From an uncultured Agathobacter sp. (GTDB lineage Bacteria > Bacillota > Clostridia > Lachnospirales > Lachnospiraceae): DNA of 64,000 bases. Position 1 is the first letter of the stretch; the number at the start of each line of letters is the position of its first letter. Positions 9,034 to 18,142 of this stretch are shown here, piece after piece. The stretch is from the NCBI GenBank assembly GCA_934307695.1, contig CAKRCS010000005.1, forward strand, positions 62,001-126,000. The letters run 5' to 3'. The translations under genes were made by a program, and so were the position numbers. A model generated the notes under the pieces. That model ran no database searches. It worked only from the letters and a program-made list of their open reading frames with translations, and had not been told where the DNA came from.

Positions 9034-10080
9034 GTGGGAGCACTTGATGAAGAATTAAGCGAACGCAAAATAAAAATCTTAGATGCTATTATCCGTAACT
9101 ACTTAGAGACGGGAGAGCCGGTTGGTTCACGAACGATCTCCAAGTACACAGATCTGAACTTAAGTTCTGCAACGATTCGCAATGAGATGTCGGATCTCGA
9201 AGAACTGGGTTACATCGTTCAGCCGCATACATCGGCAGGACGTATTCCTTCCGACAAGGGCTATCGCCTGTATGTGGATCATCTGATGGCGGAGAAGGAT
9301 CGTGAGGTCACGGAGATGAAGGAGTTTGTCATCGAAAAGACCGAGAAGATGGAGCGGGTATTAAAGCAGGTTGCCAAGATGCTTGCGAACAATACCAACT
9401 ACGCAACACTCGTTACCGCATCCTCCACCAACCGGATCAAGTTCATCCAGTTATCACAGGTGGTAGACGATCAGATCCTTGCAGTGGTTGTGATGAACAA
9501 CAACATTGTTAAGAATCAGATCATCCATGTGACGGATACGATTGACAATGAGACGCTTTTGAAGCTGAATATCCTATTGAACACAAGCCTTAACGGGCAG
9601 GCAATACAGGATATCAACCTTGCTACCATCACCAAGCTGAAGGAGCAGGCGGGCAGCCATAGCGTGATCGTTGGAGAGGTGATCGATGCACTGGCAGAGA
9701 TCTTGAGTGAGGATGAGAATCTTGAGATCTACACAAGCGGCGCAACCAACATTTTAAAGTATCCGGAGCTTTCCGATTCCGGGCAGGCGACGAATTTGCT
9801 ATCTGCATTTGAGGAAAAGGAAGAATTGGCCAGTCTGGTCTCTGAATCCCTGAACAATGAAGAAACAGGAATTCAGGTTTATATAGGAAATGAAGCTCCC
9901 GTTCAGACCATGAAGGATTGCAGCGTAGTAACCGCAACCTATGAATTGGGAGAGGGCGTTAAGGGAACGATTGGTATTATCGGACCGAAACGAATGGATT
10001 ACGAGAAAGTCATGGACAATCTGAGGCATCTAAAGAACCAGTTGGATGGAATCTTTGATAAATCAGAGAATGGTTCGTAG
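9034..10080 (+). CDS. hrcA: Heat-inducible transcription repressor HrcA
   Basis: Repressor of class I heat-shock genes; it binds CIRCE and needs GroE to stay active. The 348 residues have an N-terminal winged helix (about 1-80, with YLETGEPVGSRTIS and SSATIRNEMSDLEELGY), a central GAF-like dimer region and the C-terminal GTIGIIGPKRMDYEKV signature. It starts at a GTG (9034), 8 bases after AGGTGAGA. A CIRCE lies immediately upstream, so it is autoregulated. Confidence 0.97.
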   Translation: MGALDEELSERKIKILDAIIRNYLETGEPVGSRTISKYTDLNLSSATIRNEMSDLEELGYIVQPHTSAGRIPSDKGYRLYVDHLMAEKDREVTEMKEFVIEKTEKMERVLKQVAKMLANNTNYATLVTASSTNRIKFIQLSQVVDDQILAVVVMNNNIVKNQIIHVTDTIDNETLLKLNILLNTSLNGQAIQDINLATITKLKEQAGSHSVIVGEVIDALAEILSEDENLEIYTSGATNILKYPELSDSGQATNLLSAFEEKEELASLVSESLNNEETGIQVYIGNEAPVQTMKDCSVVTATYELGEGVKGTIGIIGPKRMDYEKVMDNLRHLKNQLDGIFDKSENGS

Positions 10081-10095
10081 AAAGGTGGGAATAAA

Positions 10096-10746
10096 GTGGC
10101 AGAAGACAAACAGCAGGATATCGCAGAGGAGCTCGAGGAAACTGTCTCAGAAGAAAATGAGGATTTAGCGGATACCTCCGAGGCAGAGGAGGAAAGCACA
10201 GAGAGTGCAGACACCTCTGAGGAGGTTGCAGAAGCCGAAGATACAGAGGCGGAGGAAGCCGAAGGAGCATCTGATAAGAAGGAAGGCTTTTTCAAAAAGA
10301 AAAAGAAAGACAAAAAGGATGAGCAGATCGAAGAATTGAACGATCGCTTAAGACGTCAGATGGCTGAATTTGATAACTTCCGCAAGCGTACCGAGAAAGA
10401 AAAGTCACAGATGTTCGACATGGGAGCAAGAACCATCGTCGAGAAGATCCTTCCGGTTGTTGACAACTTCGAGAGAGGCTTTACAACGGTCGATGAGGAG
10501 GACAAAGAGGACGCTTTCGTTTTAGGTATGGATAAGGTTTACAAGCAGCTTATGACCGAGCTTGAAGCGATGGGGGTTACCCCGATCGAGTGCGTCGGCA
10601 AAGAATTTAATCCGGATTTCCACAACGCAGTGATGCAGGTGGAGAGTGAGGAGTACGAGTCAGGAATCGTCGCACAGGAACTCTTAAAGGGTTACATGTA
10701 CAAAGATACCGTGGTTCGCCACAGTATGGTTGCAGTTGTTTCTTAG
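10096..10746 (+). CDS. grpE: Nucleotide exchange factor GrpE
   Basis: Releases ADP from DnaK. The 216 residues begin with a long Glu/Asp-rich low-complexity tail (about 1-55), then a lysine patch (FFKKKKKDKKDEQ) and the GrpE coiled coil (LRRQMAEFDNFRKRTEKE). The C-terminal beta domain ends VVRHSMVAVV. The acidic tail is longer than usual. GTG start at 10096 with AAAGGTGGGA just upstream; 15 bases separate it from hrcA, so the two are co-transcribed. Confidence 0.96.
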   Translation: MAEDKQQDIAEELEETVSEENEDLADTSEAEEESTESADTSEEVAEAEDTEAEEAEGASDKKEGFFKKKKKDKKDEQIEELNDRLRRQMAEFDNFRKRTEKEKSQMFDMGARTIVEKILPVVDNFERGFTTVDEEDKEDAFVLGMDKVYKQLMTELEAMGVTPIECVGKEFNPDFHNAVMQVESEEYESGIVAQELLKGYMYKDTVVRHSMVAVVS

Positions 10747-10804
10747 GACTGCAAAAACTCATAACAAATTGCTTTCAATTTAATTATTATAGGAGGAAAA
10801 GAAA

Positions 10805-12703
10805 ATGGGCAAGATTATTGGTATTGATTTAGGAACAACAAATAGCTGTGTAGCAGTAATGGAAGGTGGAAAGCCTACCGTCATCGCAAACCAGGAAGGT
10901 GCCAGAACAACACCATCCGTTGTAGCATTTACAAAGACAGGTGAGAGACTTGTCGGTGAGCCTGCAAAGCGTCAGGCAGTAACCAACGCAGAAAAGACAA
11001 TTTCATCCATCAAGAGACACATGGGCGAGGATTACAAGGTATCTATCGATGATAAGCAGTATTCTCCGCAGCAGATCTCAGCAATGGTTCTTCAGAAATT
11101 AAAGGCAGACGCAGAGAGCTACCTTGGGGAGAAGGTAACAGAGGCTGTTATCACAGTTCCTGCTTACTTTAACGACTCACAGCGTCAGGCAACCAAGGAT
11201 GCCGGCAAGATCGCAGGACTTGACGTAAAGCGTATCATCAACGAGCCAACCGCAGCAGCATTGGCTTACGGACTTGACAATGAGCATGAGCAGAAGATCA
11301 TGGTATATGACCTTGGTGGTGGTACATTCGATGTTTCCATCATCGAGATCGGTGATGGTGTCATCGAAGTATTATCTACAAACGGTGATACACACCTTGG
11401 TGGTGATGACTTCGATAACAAGATCACACAGTGGATGATCGATGAATTTAAGAGAACAGAGGGCGTAGATCTTTCAACCGATAAGATGGCTCTCCAGAGA
11501 TTAAAGGAAGCTGCTGAGAAGGCAAAGAAAGAGCTTTCTTCCGCAACTACCACCAACATCAACCTTCCGTTCATCACTGCAACCGCAGAGGGACCGAAGC
11601 ACTTTGATGTAAACCTTACAAGAGCTAAATTCGATGAGCTGACACATGACCTTGTAGAGAGAACCGCAGTTCCGGTCCAGAACGCTATGAGAGATGCCGG
11701 TGTTACCAACGCTGACCTTGGTCAGGTACTTCTTGTCGGTGGATCTACACGTATCCCGGCTGTACAGGATAAGGTAAAGCAGTTAACCGGAAAAGAGCCA
11801 AGCAAGTCATTGAACCCGGATGAGTGCGTAGCAATCGGTGCTTCTATCCAGGGTGGTAAGCTTGCAGGAGATGCCGGCGCAGGTGAGATCTTACTTCTCG
11901 ATGTAACTCCGCTTTCACTCTCTATCGAGACAATGGGTGGTGTTGCTACAAGACTTATCGAGAGAAATACTACGATCCCGACCAAGAAGAGCCAGGTATT
12001 CTCTACCGCAGCAGATAACCAGACTGCAGTAGATATCAATGTAGTACAGGGTGAGCGTCAGTTTGCCAGAGATAATAAGTCCCTTGGACAGTTCCGTCTG
12101 GATGGAATCCCGCCAGCACGTCGTGGTGTTCCACAGATCGAAGTTACCTTCGATATCGATGCAAACGGTATCGTAAATGTATCCGCTAAGGATCTCGGAA
12201 CCGGAAAAGAGCAGCATATTACCATCACTTCCGGAACCTCTATGTCCGATGATGAGATCGATAAGGCAGTTAAGGAAGCTGCTGAGTTCGAGGCACAGGA
12301 TAAGAAGAGAAAGGAAGCAATCGACACCAGAAACGATGCTGATTCCTTCGTATTCCAGACACAGCAGGCTCTTGATCAGGTTGGCGCACAGATCGACGCA
12401 AACGACAAGGCAGCAGTTGAGGCTGACTTGAATGCAGTAAAGGCTATTCTTGATGCACATCCGGAAGCTGACCAGATGACAGATTCTGACATTGCTGACC
12501 TTAAGGCTGCACAGGAGAAGCTCACACAGAGTGCGCAGAAGGTATTCGCAAAGATGTATGAGCAGGCACAGGCAGCGCAGGGAGCGCAGGGCGCAGCAGG
12601 AGCAGGTCCTGACATGAGCGGATTTGCAGGCAGCGCACAGAATGCCAATACATCTTCATCCGCAGATGATGATGTCATTGACGCAGATTTCAAGGAAGTA
12701 TAA
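10805..12703 (+). CDS. dnaK: Chaperone protein DnaK (Hsp70)
   Basis: ATP-dependent chaperone, 632 residues. ATPase signatures: [14 protein letters not shown] (4-17), [13 protein letters not shown] (about 161-173) and [13 protein letters not shown] (about 308-320). The substrate-binding domain follows, with an Ala/Gly/Gln-rich linker and the [10 protein letters not shown]-terminus typical of Gram-positive DnaK. A very strong ribosome binding site (AGGAGGAAAAG) precedes the ATG. Codon choice is more biased (ACA, GGT, CTT) than in neighbouring genes, as expected for an abundant protein. Confidence 0.98.
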   Translation: MGKIIGIDLGTTNSCVAVMEGGKPTVIANQEGARTTPSVVAFTKTGERLVGEPAKRQAVTNAEKTISSIKRHMGEDYKVSIDDKQYSPQQISAMVLQKLKADAESYLGEKVTEAVITVPAYFNDSQRQATKDAGKIAGLDVKRIINEPTAAALAYGLDNEHEQKIMVYDLGGGTFDVSIIEIGDGVIEVLSTNGDTHLGGDDFDNKITQWMIDEFKRTEGVDLSTDKMALQRLKEAAEKAKKELSSATTTNINLPFITATAEGPKHFDVNLTRAKFDELTHDLVERTAVPVQNAMRDAGVTNADLGQVLLVGGSTRIPAVQDKVKQLTGKEPSKSLNPDECVAIGASIQGGKLAGDAGAGEILLLDVTPLSLSIETMGGVATRLIERNTTIPTKKSQVFSTAADNQTAVDINVVQGERQFARDNKSLGQFRLDGIPPARRGVPQIEVTFDIDANGIVNVSAKDLGTGKEQHITITSGTSMSDDEIDKAVKEAAEFEAQDKKRKEAIDTRNDADSFVFQTQQALDQVGAQIDANDKAAVEADLNAVKAILDAHPEADQMTDSDIADLKAAQEKLTQSAQKVFAKMYEQAQAAQGAQGAAGAGPDMSGFAGSAQNANTSSSADDDVIDADFKEV

Positions 12704-12759
12704 TCTGAACCCGTGCCGGATGCGGCATAGGAAGTGTGCTTCTTAAAGTAAAAATTGTG

Positions 12760-12786
12760 GGGTTTCCGGGAGCTTCCCGGAAGCCC
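12760..12786 (+). other. Intercistronic hairpin between dnaK and dnaJ
   Basis: An 11-bp stem (12760-12770 with 12776-12786, one G-U) closes a 5-base AGCTT loop. No T-run follows. Because it sits 56 bases after dnaK and 28 before dnaJ, it could stabilise the dnaK message and lower dnaJ expression relative to dnaK (inference). Confidence 0.6.
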
Positions 12787-12814
12787 TATACGCGAATATA
12801 AAGGTAAACATAAA

Positions 12815-13993
12815 ATGGCTGATAAGAGAGATTATTACGAAGTCCTCGGCGTCTCAAAGACTGCTACCGAGGAGGAAATTAAGAAAGCGTTCCGGCAGAC
12901 TGCCAAGAAGTACCACCCGGATATGCATCCGGACGATCCGGATTGTGAAGCAAAATTCAAGGAAGCTCAGGAAGCGTATGCGGTACTGAGTGATCCGGAA
13001 AAGAGAAAACAGTACGACCAGTTTGGTCATGCGGCATTTGACGGCAGCATGGGCGGCGGTGGCGGCTTCGATTTTTCCGGCATGGATTTCAGTGATATTT
13101 TCGGAGATCTGTTTGGCGACTTTTTCGGTGGTGGCGGAAGACGTGGCGGCGGCAGCAGCGGTCCGATGAAGGGCTCCAATGTCCGTATGAGCATTCGGAT
13201 ATCCTTCGAGGAAGCGGTGTTTGGCTGCTCCAAGGAGCTTGAATTTAACTACAAAGAAGAATGTGCAACCTGTCACGGAACAGGTGCAAAGCCGGGAACC
13301 AGCCCGGAGACCTGTACGAAGTGCGGCGGCAAGGGTAAAGTTGTTTATTCTACACAGTCGCTGTTTGGCATGATGCAGAACGTACAGACCTGTCCGGAGT
13401 GTGGCGGCAAGGGTAAGGTTGTCCGGGATAAATGTCTGGATTGCCGTGGAACCGGATATATCACAAAGAAGGTTCGCAAGACCGTTGAGATTCCGGCAGG
13501 AATTGATAACGGACAGTGCGTAAGAGTGCGCGACTATGGTGAACCGGGTACGAATGGAGGACCAAGAGGCGATCTTTTGGTTGAGGTGATCGTTGGAAGA
13601 AATCCTGCGTTTGAGCGTCAGGATATGAACATTTTCTCCAACGCATCTATCTCTTATGCGATCGCAGCGCTTGGCGGCGATGTCCGCATCAAGACCGTAG
13701 ACGGTGACATCATCTATACGGTTGCTCCGGGAACACAGACCGGTACGCGCATCCGCTTAAAGGGCAAGGGTGTTCCATCCCTTCGCAACAAGGCGACCAG
13801 AGGCGATCATTATGTTACATTGATCGTTTCCACACCGACCAACCTGTCCAAGGAGGCAAAGGAGCTGCTTCGCAAGTTTGACGAAGTAACCGGAGGCTCC
13901 CTGACCAAGGAAGGCGGGGCAAGTACATCTCCAAGGCCTGAGAAGAAAAAAGGCTTTATGGACAAAATAAAAGAATCTTTGGATGATCTGTAA
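12815..13993 (+). CDS. dnaJ: Chaperone protein DnaJ (Hsp40)
   Basis: Type I J-protein, 392 residues, co-chaperone of DnaK. Order: J domain (about 5-70, HPD at YHPDMHPD), Gly/Phe-rich linker (MGGGGGFDF onwards), four CxxCxGxG zinc repeats ([32 protein letters not shown]), then the two C-terminal substrate barrels. I use the ATG at 12815 ([13 protein letters not shown]), with AAAGGT upstream; the longer open frame runs through the hairpin. Confidence 0.97.
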   Translation: MADKRDYYEVLGVSKTATEEEIKKAFRQTAKKYHPDMHPDDPDCEAKFKEAQEAYAVLSDPEKRKQYDQFGHAAFDGSMGGGGGFDFSGMDFSDIFGDLFGDFFGGGGRRGGGSSGPMKGSNVRMSIRISFEEAVFGCSKELEFNYKEECATCHGTGAKPGTSPETCTKCGGKGKVVYSTQSLFGMMQNVQTCPECGGKGKVVRDKCLDCRGTGYITKKVRKTVEIPAGIDNGQCVRVRDYGEPGTNGGPRGDLLVEVIVGRNPAFERQDMNIFSNASISYAIAALGGDVRIKTVDGDIIYTVAPGTQTGTRIRLKGKGVPSLRNKATRGDHYVTLIVSTPTNLSKEAKELLRKFDEVTGGSLTKEGGASTSPRPEKKKGFMDKIKESLDDL

Positions 13994-14149
13994 AAGATGA
14001 TCTGCATAGAAACATCGCAGATATAGTATATATTACCCATAGACGCATAGCCACTAAATATTGTATTATTGCATTAAATAGGGGCTATGTGTCCCCATAT
14101 ATTGTAACATGATTTGAATACAGTTTTCATTGGGATGAGGGATAATGCG

Positions 14150-14584
14150 ATGACGCTGGAAGAAGAACGCAGAGCATTGGATGAACAAAGACGCATATTG
14201 GAACGTGAGCGGGAGGCATTCAGCCGCAAGGTGGAGATCGAGGATCGGCGCTTGGAACAGCAGCAGAAGCTGTTTGATATGAAGTTTAAGATCCTGGAAG
14301 AGGAGCTGGTCAAGCTCGCAACCGAAAAGCAGCATGTAGAGCGGCAGAAGGAGTTTTACAGCAGAGTCAAGGATTTTGAATATCAAAATTCCACACCGCG
14401 CCATACCGATTCCATGGTGGTCAAGGGCGAACTGTTCTTTACGGGTGTCGGCAGCAAGCAGTCACTTCGGAAGCGCTACAAGGATCTGATCAAGATCTAC
14501 CATCCGGACAATCTCGATGGAGACAATCGTACCGTGCAGGAGATCAACCGTGAGTACGATCAGCTCTGCAAGGTACTGATATAA
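14150..14584 (+). CDS. Small coiled-coil protein with C-terminal J domain
   Basis: Not a characterised protein that I recognise. Residues 2-75 are a charged, Glu/Arg/Gln-rich heptad-like coiled coil. Residues about 95-144 look like a compact J domain: SLRKRYKDLIKIYHPDNLDG with the catalytic H118-P119-D120, followed by helix IV-like EINREYDQL. A J domain at the C-terminus is the reverse of DnaJ. I place the start at the ATG at 14150 (AGGG at 14137-14140); an in-frame ATG at 14135 and TTG at 14114 lack good binding sites. It follows dnaJ by 156 bases and ends at a strong terminator. Role as a dedicated DnaK recruiter is inference. Confidence 0.75.
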   Translation: MTLEEERRALDEQRRILEREREAFSRKVEIEDRRLEQQQKLFDMKFKILEEELVKLATEKQHVERQKEFYSRVKDFEYQNSTPRHTDSMVVKGELFFTGVGSKQSLRKRYKDLIKIYHPDNLDGDNRTVQEINREYDQLCKVLI

Positions 14585-14601
14585 AAGATGAAATTATAGA
14601 A

Positions 14602-14640
14602 GGAACTATCACAGATGAAAGTGGTAGTTCCTTTTGTTTT
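14602..14640 (+). terminator. Rho-independent terminator after the J-domain gene
   Basis: GGAACTATCAC (14602-14612) pairs with GTGGTAGTTCC (14621-14631) around an 8-base loop, followed by TTTTGTTTT. It closes the heat-shock region. Confidence 0.92.
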
Positions 14641-14663
14641 CATGGAAAACATATCGGTTCACC

Positions 14664-14692
14664 TTGCAACTATTCCATTTTTCTTTTATACT
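14664..14692 (+). promoter_or_regulatory. Sigma-A promoter for the beta-CASP nuclease gene
   Basis: TTGCAA (14664-14669), 17 bases, TATACT (14687-14692), directly after a terminator and 58 bases before the next start codon. Confidence 0.7.
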
Positions 14693-14750
14693 AAAAAGTA
14701 ATCTATAAAAGATGTTTCGTCGTCTGACGAAGGGGAAGGTGGGAAACAAT

Positions 14751-16355
14751 ATGGAGATACAATTTATAGGAGCTGACCGTGAGGTCACGGGAAGCTGCCA
14801 TTATGTCACCTGTAACGGAGTACATTTTCTGGTGGACTGCGGTATGGAGCAGGGACCGGATCTGTATGAGAACCAGAAGATCCCGGTGAATCCGTCCACG
14901 ATCGATTTCGTGCTGGTCACACACGCACATATCGATCATTCCGGGCTGCTGCCGCTTCTTTATAATCATGGCTTCCGCGGACAGGTATATGCGACGAAGG
15001 CGACCTGCGAGCTGTGCAACATCATGCTTAAGGATTCTGCACATATCCAGGAGTTTGAGGCGGAGTGGAAGAACCGTAAGGCACGTCGTGCCGGGCGGCC
15101 GGAGATCACGCCGCTGTACGATATGAACGATGCGATGGGCGTTCTGGAGCATTTCGAGGCACTAAGCTACGATAAGAAGATCGAGATTACGGATGGGATC
15201 ACGGTACGCTTTAACGATGCGGGACATCTGCTGGGATCTGCATCGATCGAGATCTGGCTGAAGGAGAACGGTACGGAGCGCAAGATCGTATTTTCCGGTG
15301 ATATCGGAAATGGCGGCAGACCGCTCATCAAGGATCCGGTCATGTTAAAAGAGGCAGACTATGTGGTCATGGAGTCCACCTACGGCAACCGCAACCACGA
15401 AACGCCGCCGGATTATGCCAAGCTGCTCGCAGAGGTGATCCGCGATACCTTCCAGAGAGGGGGCAATCTTGTGATCCCGGCGTTTGCGGTCGGCAGAACA
15501 CAGGAGATGCTGTACTTTATAAGACGGATCAAGACGGAAAATCTGCTGCCGGAGTTCCCAAACTTTGAGGTATATATCGATAGTCCGCTTGCCGTGGAGG
15601 CAACGAACATCTTCCACAAGAACGTGGCGGAATGCTTTGATGATACGACGCTGGCACTGATCGAGTCCGGCGTGAACCCGATCCGGTTTGACGGACTGAA
15701 GGTGGCGGTAACCAGCGACGAGTCAAAGATGATCAATTTCATCGAGAAGCCGAAGGTGATCATTTCGGCATCCGGCATGTGCGAGGCTGGCCGTATCCGC
15801 CATCACCTGAAGCATAATCTGTGGCGCAGTGATTCTTCCGTACTGTTTGTCGGATATCAGGTGGAGGGAACACTTGGCAATGCGCTGTTAAACGGTGTCA
15901 GGGAAGTGAAACTGTTCGGTGAGACCGTGGAGGTCAAGGCTAAGATCGTCAACCTTCCGGGTATCAGCGGTCATGCGGATAAGGATCATCTGACAAAATG
16001 GATCTCCTCATTTGAGAGTAATGTACAGAAGGTATTTGTGGTACATGGAGAGGAGAGCACCGCAGTATCCTTCGCGGAGCATGTGCAGGAGGTGACCGGT
16101 TTTTCGGCGATTGCACCGTACAGCGGAGATGCGTATGATCTGATCACGGGAGCCTGCGTGGCAGAGGGTGACCGCAAGCTGTCGGAGAAGAAATCTGCCA
16201 AGGCAAAGAGTGCTGCCAATACGGTATTCGATCGTCTTGTGGCAGCAGGGGCGCGCCTGGTGGCGGTTATCCAGAAGTGCAAGGGCATGTCCAACAAGGA
16301 GCTCGGCAAGTTCGCAGACCAGATCAACGGGCTTGCGGACAAGTGGGATCGCTAA
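14751..16355 (+). CDS. Metallo-beta-lactamase/beta-CASP RNase-like hydrolase
   Basis: Zinc-dependent nuclease fold of the CPSF73/YSH1-like group, 534 residues. The MBL part carries THAHIDHSG (HxHxDH) near residue 60, AGHLLGSA with the next His ligand near 157, and GDIGN with an Asp ligand. The beta-CASP insertion follows (VMESTYGNR ... PAFAVGRTQE), then SASGMCEAGRIRHHLKHNL and the RMMBL segment NLPGISGHADKDHL. Substrate is unknown; RNA is likely from family knowledge. Start chosen at the ATG at 14751 after AGGTGGGAA. It has its own promoter. A 6-bp hairpin (TTCGTC/GACGAA, 14715-14730) sits in the leader. Confidence 0.88.
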   Translation: MEIQFIGADREVTGSCHYVTCNGVHFLVDCGMEQGPDLYENQKIPVNPSTIDFVLVTHAHIDHSGLLPLLYNHGFRGQVYATKATCELCNIMLKDSAHIQEFEAEWKNRKARRAGRPEITPLYDMNDAMGVLEHFEALSYDKKIEITDGITVRFNDAGHLLGSASIEIWLKENGTERKIVFSGDIGNGGRPLIKDPVMLKEADYVVMESTYGNRNHETPPDYAKLLAEVIRDTFQRGGNLVIPAFAVGRTQEMLYFIRRIKTENLLPEFPNFEVYIDSPLAVEATNIFHKNVAECFDDTTLALIESGVNPIRFDGLKVAVTSDESKMINFIEKPKVIISASGMCEAGRIRHHLKHNLWRSDSSVLFVGYQVEGTLGNALLNGVREVKLFGETVEVKAKIVNLPGISGHADKDHLTKWISSFESNVQKVFVVHGEESTAVSFAEHVQEVTGFSAIAPYSGDAYDLITGACVAEGDRKLSEKKSAKAKSAANTVFDRLVAAGARLVAVIQKCKGMSNKELGKFADQINGLADKWDR

Positions 16356-16393
16356 ATTTAGTTTAATAGAAATTTCGGAGGAAAACACACAAC

Positions 16394-17377
16394 ATGAAAT
16401 GGAAAAAATACACCATTGAGACAACAACCCAGGCGGAGGACTACATGGCTGGCATGTTAGGAGAGCTTGGCATCGAGGGGATAGAGATCGAGGATAATAT
16501 TCCGTTATCCAAGGAGGATCAGGCAGATATGTTTATCGACTTTTTGCCGGAGCTTCCGCCGGATGAGGGGATCAGCCATGTCAGCTTCTACGTTGAGGAT
16601 GACGGAAGCGACCAGACCGAGCTTCTTAAGAATGTCAAGAAAGGTCTCGAAGAGCTTCGCAGCATGGTTGAGGTCGGAAGCGGTGTGATCTCTTCCTCCG
16701 AGACGGAGGATCTGGACTGGATCAACAACTGGAAGAAGTATTTTTCTTCCTTCACGATCGAGGATATTCTGATCAAGCCGACGTGGGAAGAATTAAAGGA
16801 GGAGGATAAGGACAAATTCCTGATCGAGATCGATCCGGGAATCTCCTTCGGCACGGGCAAGCATGAGACGACACAGCTTTGCATCCGCCAGCTTCTCAAA
16901 TACATCCGTGGCAATGCGGACTACACGCCGCAGAACCGGACACCGAAGGTGCTTGATGTCGGCTGCGGAAGCGGAATCCTTTCCATCGTTGCGTTAAAGC
17001 TTGGCGCAGGTGCGGTGGTCGGCACGGATCTGGATGCGGACTGCATGATCTCCACCAGAGAGAATATGGAGGTCAACCATCTGGATGCCTCCCTCGGCAC
17101 ATTCTATGTCGGCAATCTGATCGACGATGAAGAACTGCAGCAGAAGGTCGGCAACGAGGAGTACGATATCGTGGTTGCCAATATCCTCGCGGATGTTATT
17201 ATCCCGATGGCTCCGGTCATCCCGGCACGCATGAAGAAGGGCGGCTATTTTATCACCTCCGGTATTATTGATTTCAAGGAGCAGGAGGTCGTGGATGCGA
17301 TCCGTGAGGCAGGTCTTGAGGTGGTAGAGGTCAACCATCAGGGCGAGTGGGTCAACGTTACGGCAAGGAAGAATTAG
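16394..17377 (+). CDS. prmA: Ribosomal protein L11 methyltransferase PrmA
   Basis: Trimethylates lysines and the N-terminus of ribosomal protein L11. The 327 residues have an N-terminal L11-recognition domain (1-100), the linker motif ISFGTGKHETT and the SAM-binding LDVGCGSGILSI (about 192-203), then VVANILADVI as the NxL/catalytic-side motif. CGGAGGAAAA precedes the ATG at 16394. It is followed after 2 bases by rsmE, as in Bacillus. Confidence 0.96.
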   Translation: MKWKKYTIETTTQAEDYMAGMLGELGIEGIEIEDNIPLSKEDQADMFIDFLPELPPDEGISHVSFYVEDDGSDQTELLKNVKKGLEELRSMVEVGSGVISSSETEDLDWINNWKKYFSSFTIEDILIKPTWEELKEEDKDKFLIEIDPGISFGTGKHETTQLCIRQLLKYIRGNADYTPQNRTPKVLDVGCGSGILSIVALKLGAGAVVGTDLDADCMISTRENMEVNHLDASLGTFYVGNLIDDEELQQKVGNEEYDIVVANILADVIIPMAPVIPARMKKGGYFITSGIIDFKEQEVVDAIREAGLEVVEVNHQGEWVNVTARKN

Positions 17378-17379
17378 GC

Positions 17380-18132
17380 ATGTATCAGTTTTTTGTAGAG
17401 AGCACGCAGGTGCAGGGCGATGAGATCGTCATTACAGGCAGCGATGTCAACCATATCGGCAATGTGCTCCGCATGAAGGCGGGGGAGAAGCTCCGCGTCA
17501 GCGATTCCGCGGGCAGATCCTACTTCTGCCGCATCAGCGAGATCACACCGGATATGGTGCGGGCAGGGATCGAACGTGAGGATGAGCTGGGAACGGAGCT
17601 TTCCAACCGGATCGTGTTGTTTCAGGGACTGCCGAAGGCAGACAAGATGGAGCTTATCATTCAAAAGGCGGTGGAGCTTGGCGCAAGCGAGATCATTCCG
17701 GTTGCCATGAAGAACTGTGTGGTAAAGCTGGACGACAAGAAGGCTGCCGCGAAGGTAAGCCGCTGGCAGAGCATTGCCGAGAGCGCCGCAAAGCAGTCAA
17801 AGCGGACGCTTATCCCGACTGTGCAGATGCCGGTTTCGTGGAAGGAAGCACTGAATTTGGCAAAAGAGCTTGACATTACGCTTGTTCCGTATGAAAATGA
17901 GCGGGGCATGCAGGCAACCAGAGAAATCATCGGAGACATCGGCGCGAAGGAGTCCATCGGCATTATGATCGGACCGGAGGGCGGCTTTTCGGATGCAGAG
18001 ATCGCGATGGTGGATGAGGTGCATGCCGATTGCGGCAGTTTTCACCGGATCAGTCTGGGGAGACGCATTTTGCGCACGGAGACGGCAGGGCTTGCGACAC
18101 TTGCCATGCTTGTCTATCAACTGGATATATAA
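17380..18132 (+). CDS. rsmE: 16S rRNA m3U1498 methyltransferase RsmE
   Basis: SPOUT-class methyltransferase for U1498 in 16S rRNA. The 250 residues carry an N-terminal PUA-like domain and the C-terminal knot with IGPEGGFSDAEI (about 196-207) and SLGRRILRTETA (about 224-235). I start at the ATG at 17380, giving a 2-base gap after prmA with GCAAGGAAG inside the prmA end as binding site; a start 33 bases earlier would lie within prmA. Confidence 0.95.
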   Translation: MYQFFVESTQVQGDEIVITGSDVNHIGNVLRMKAGEKLRVSDSAGRSYFCRISEITPDMVRAGIEREDELGTELSNRIVLFQGLPKADKMELIIQKAVELGASEIIPVAMKNCVVKLDDKKAAAKVSRWQSIAESAAKQSKRTLIPTVQMPVSWKEALNLAKELDITLVPYENERGMQATREIIGDIGAKESIGIMIGPEGGFSDAEIAMVDEVHADCGSFHRISLGRRILRTETAGLATLAMLVYQLDI

Positions 18133-18142
18133 AGGAAGCACT

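Noticed and set aside
14046..14096. Hairpin or operator from CATAGCC/GGCTATG and GGGG/CCCC before the J-domain gene
   Set aside because: The two pairings compete, are short, and lack a T-run or promoter context; too weak to annotate.
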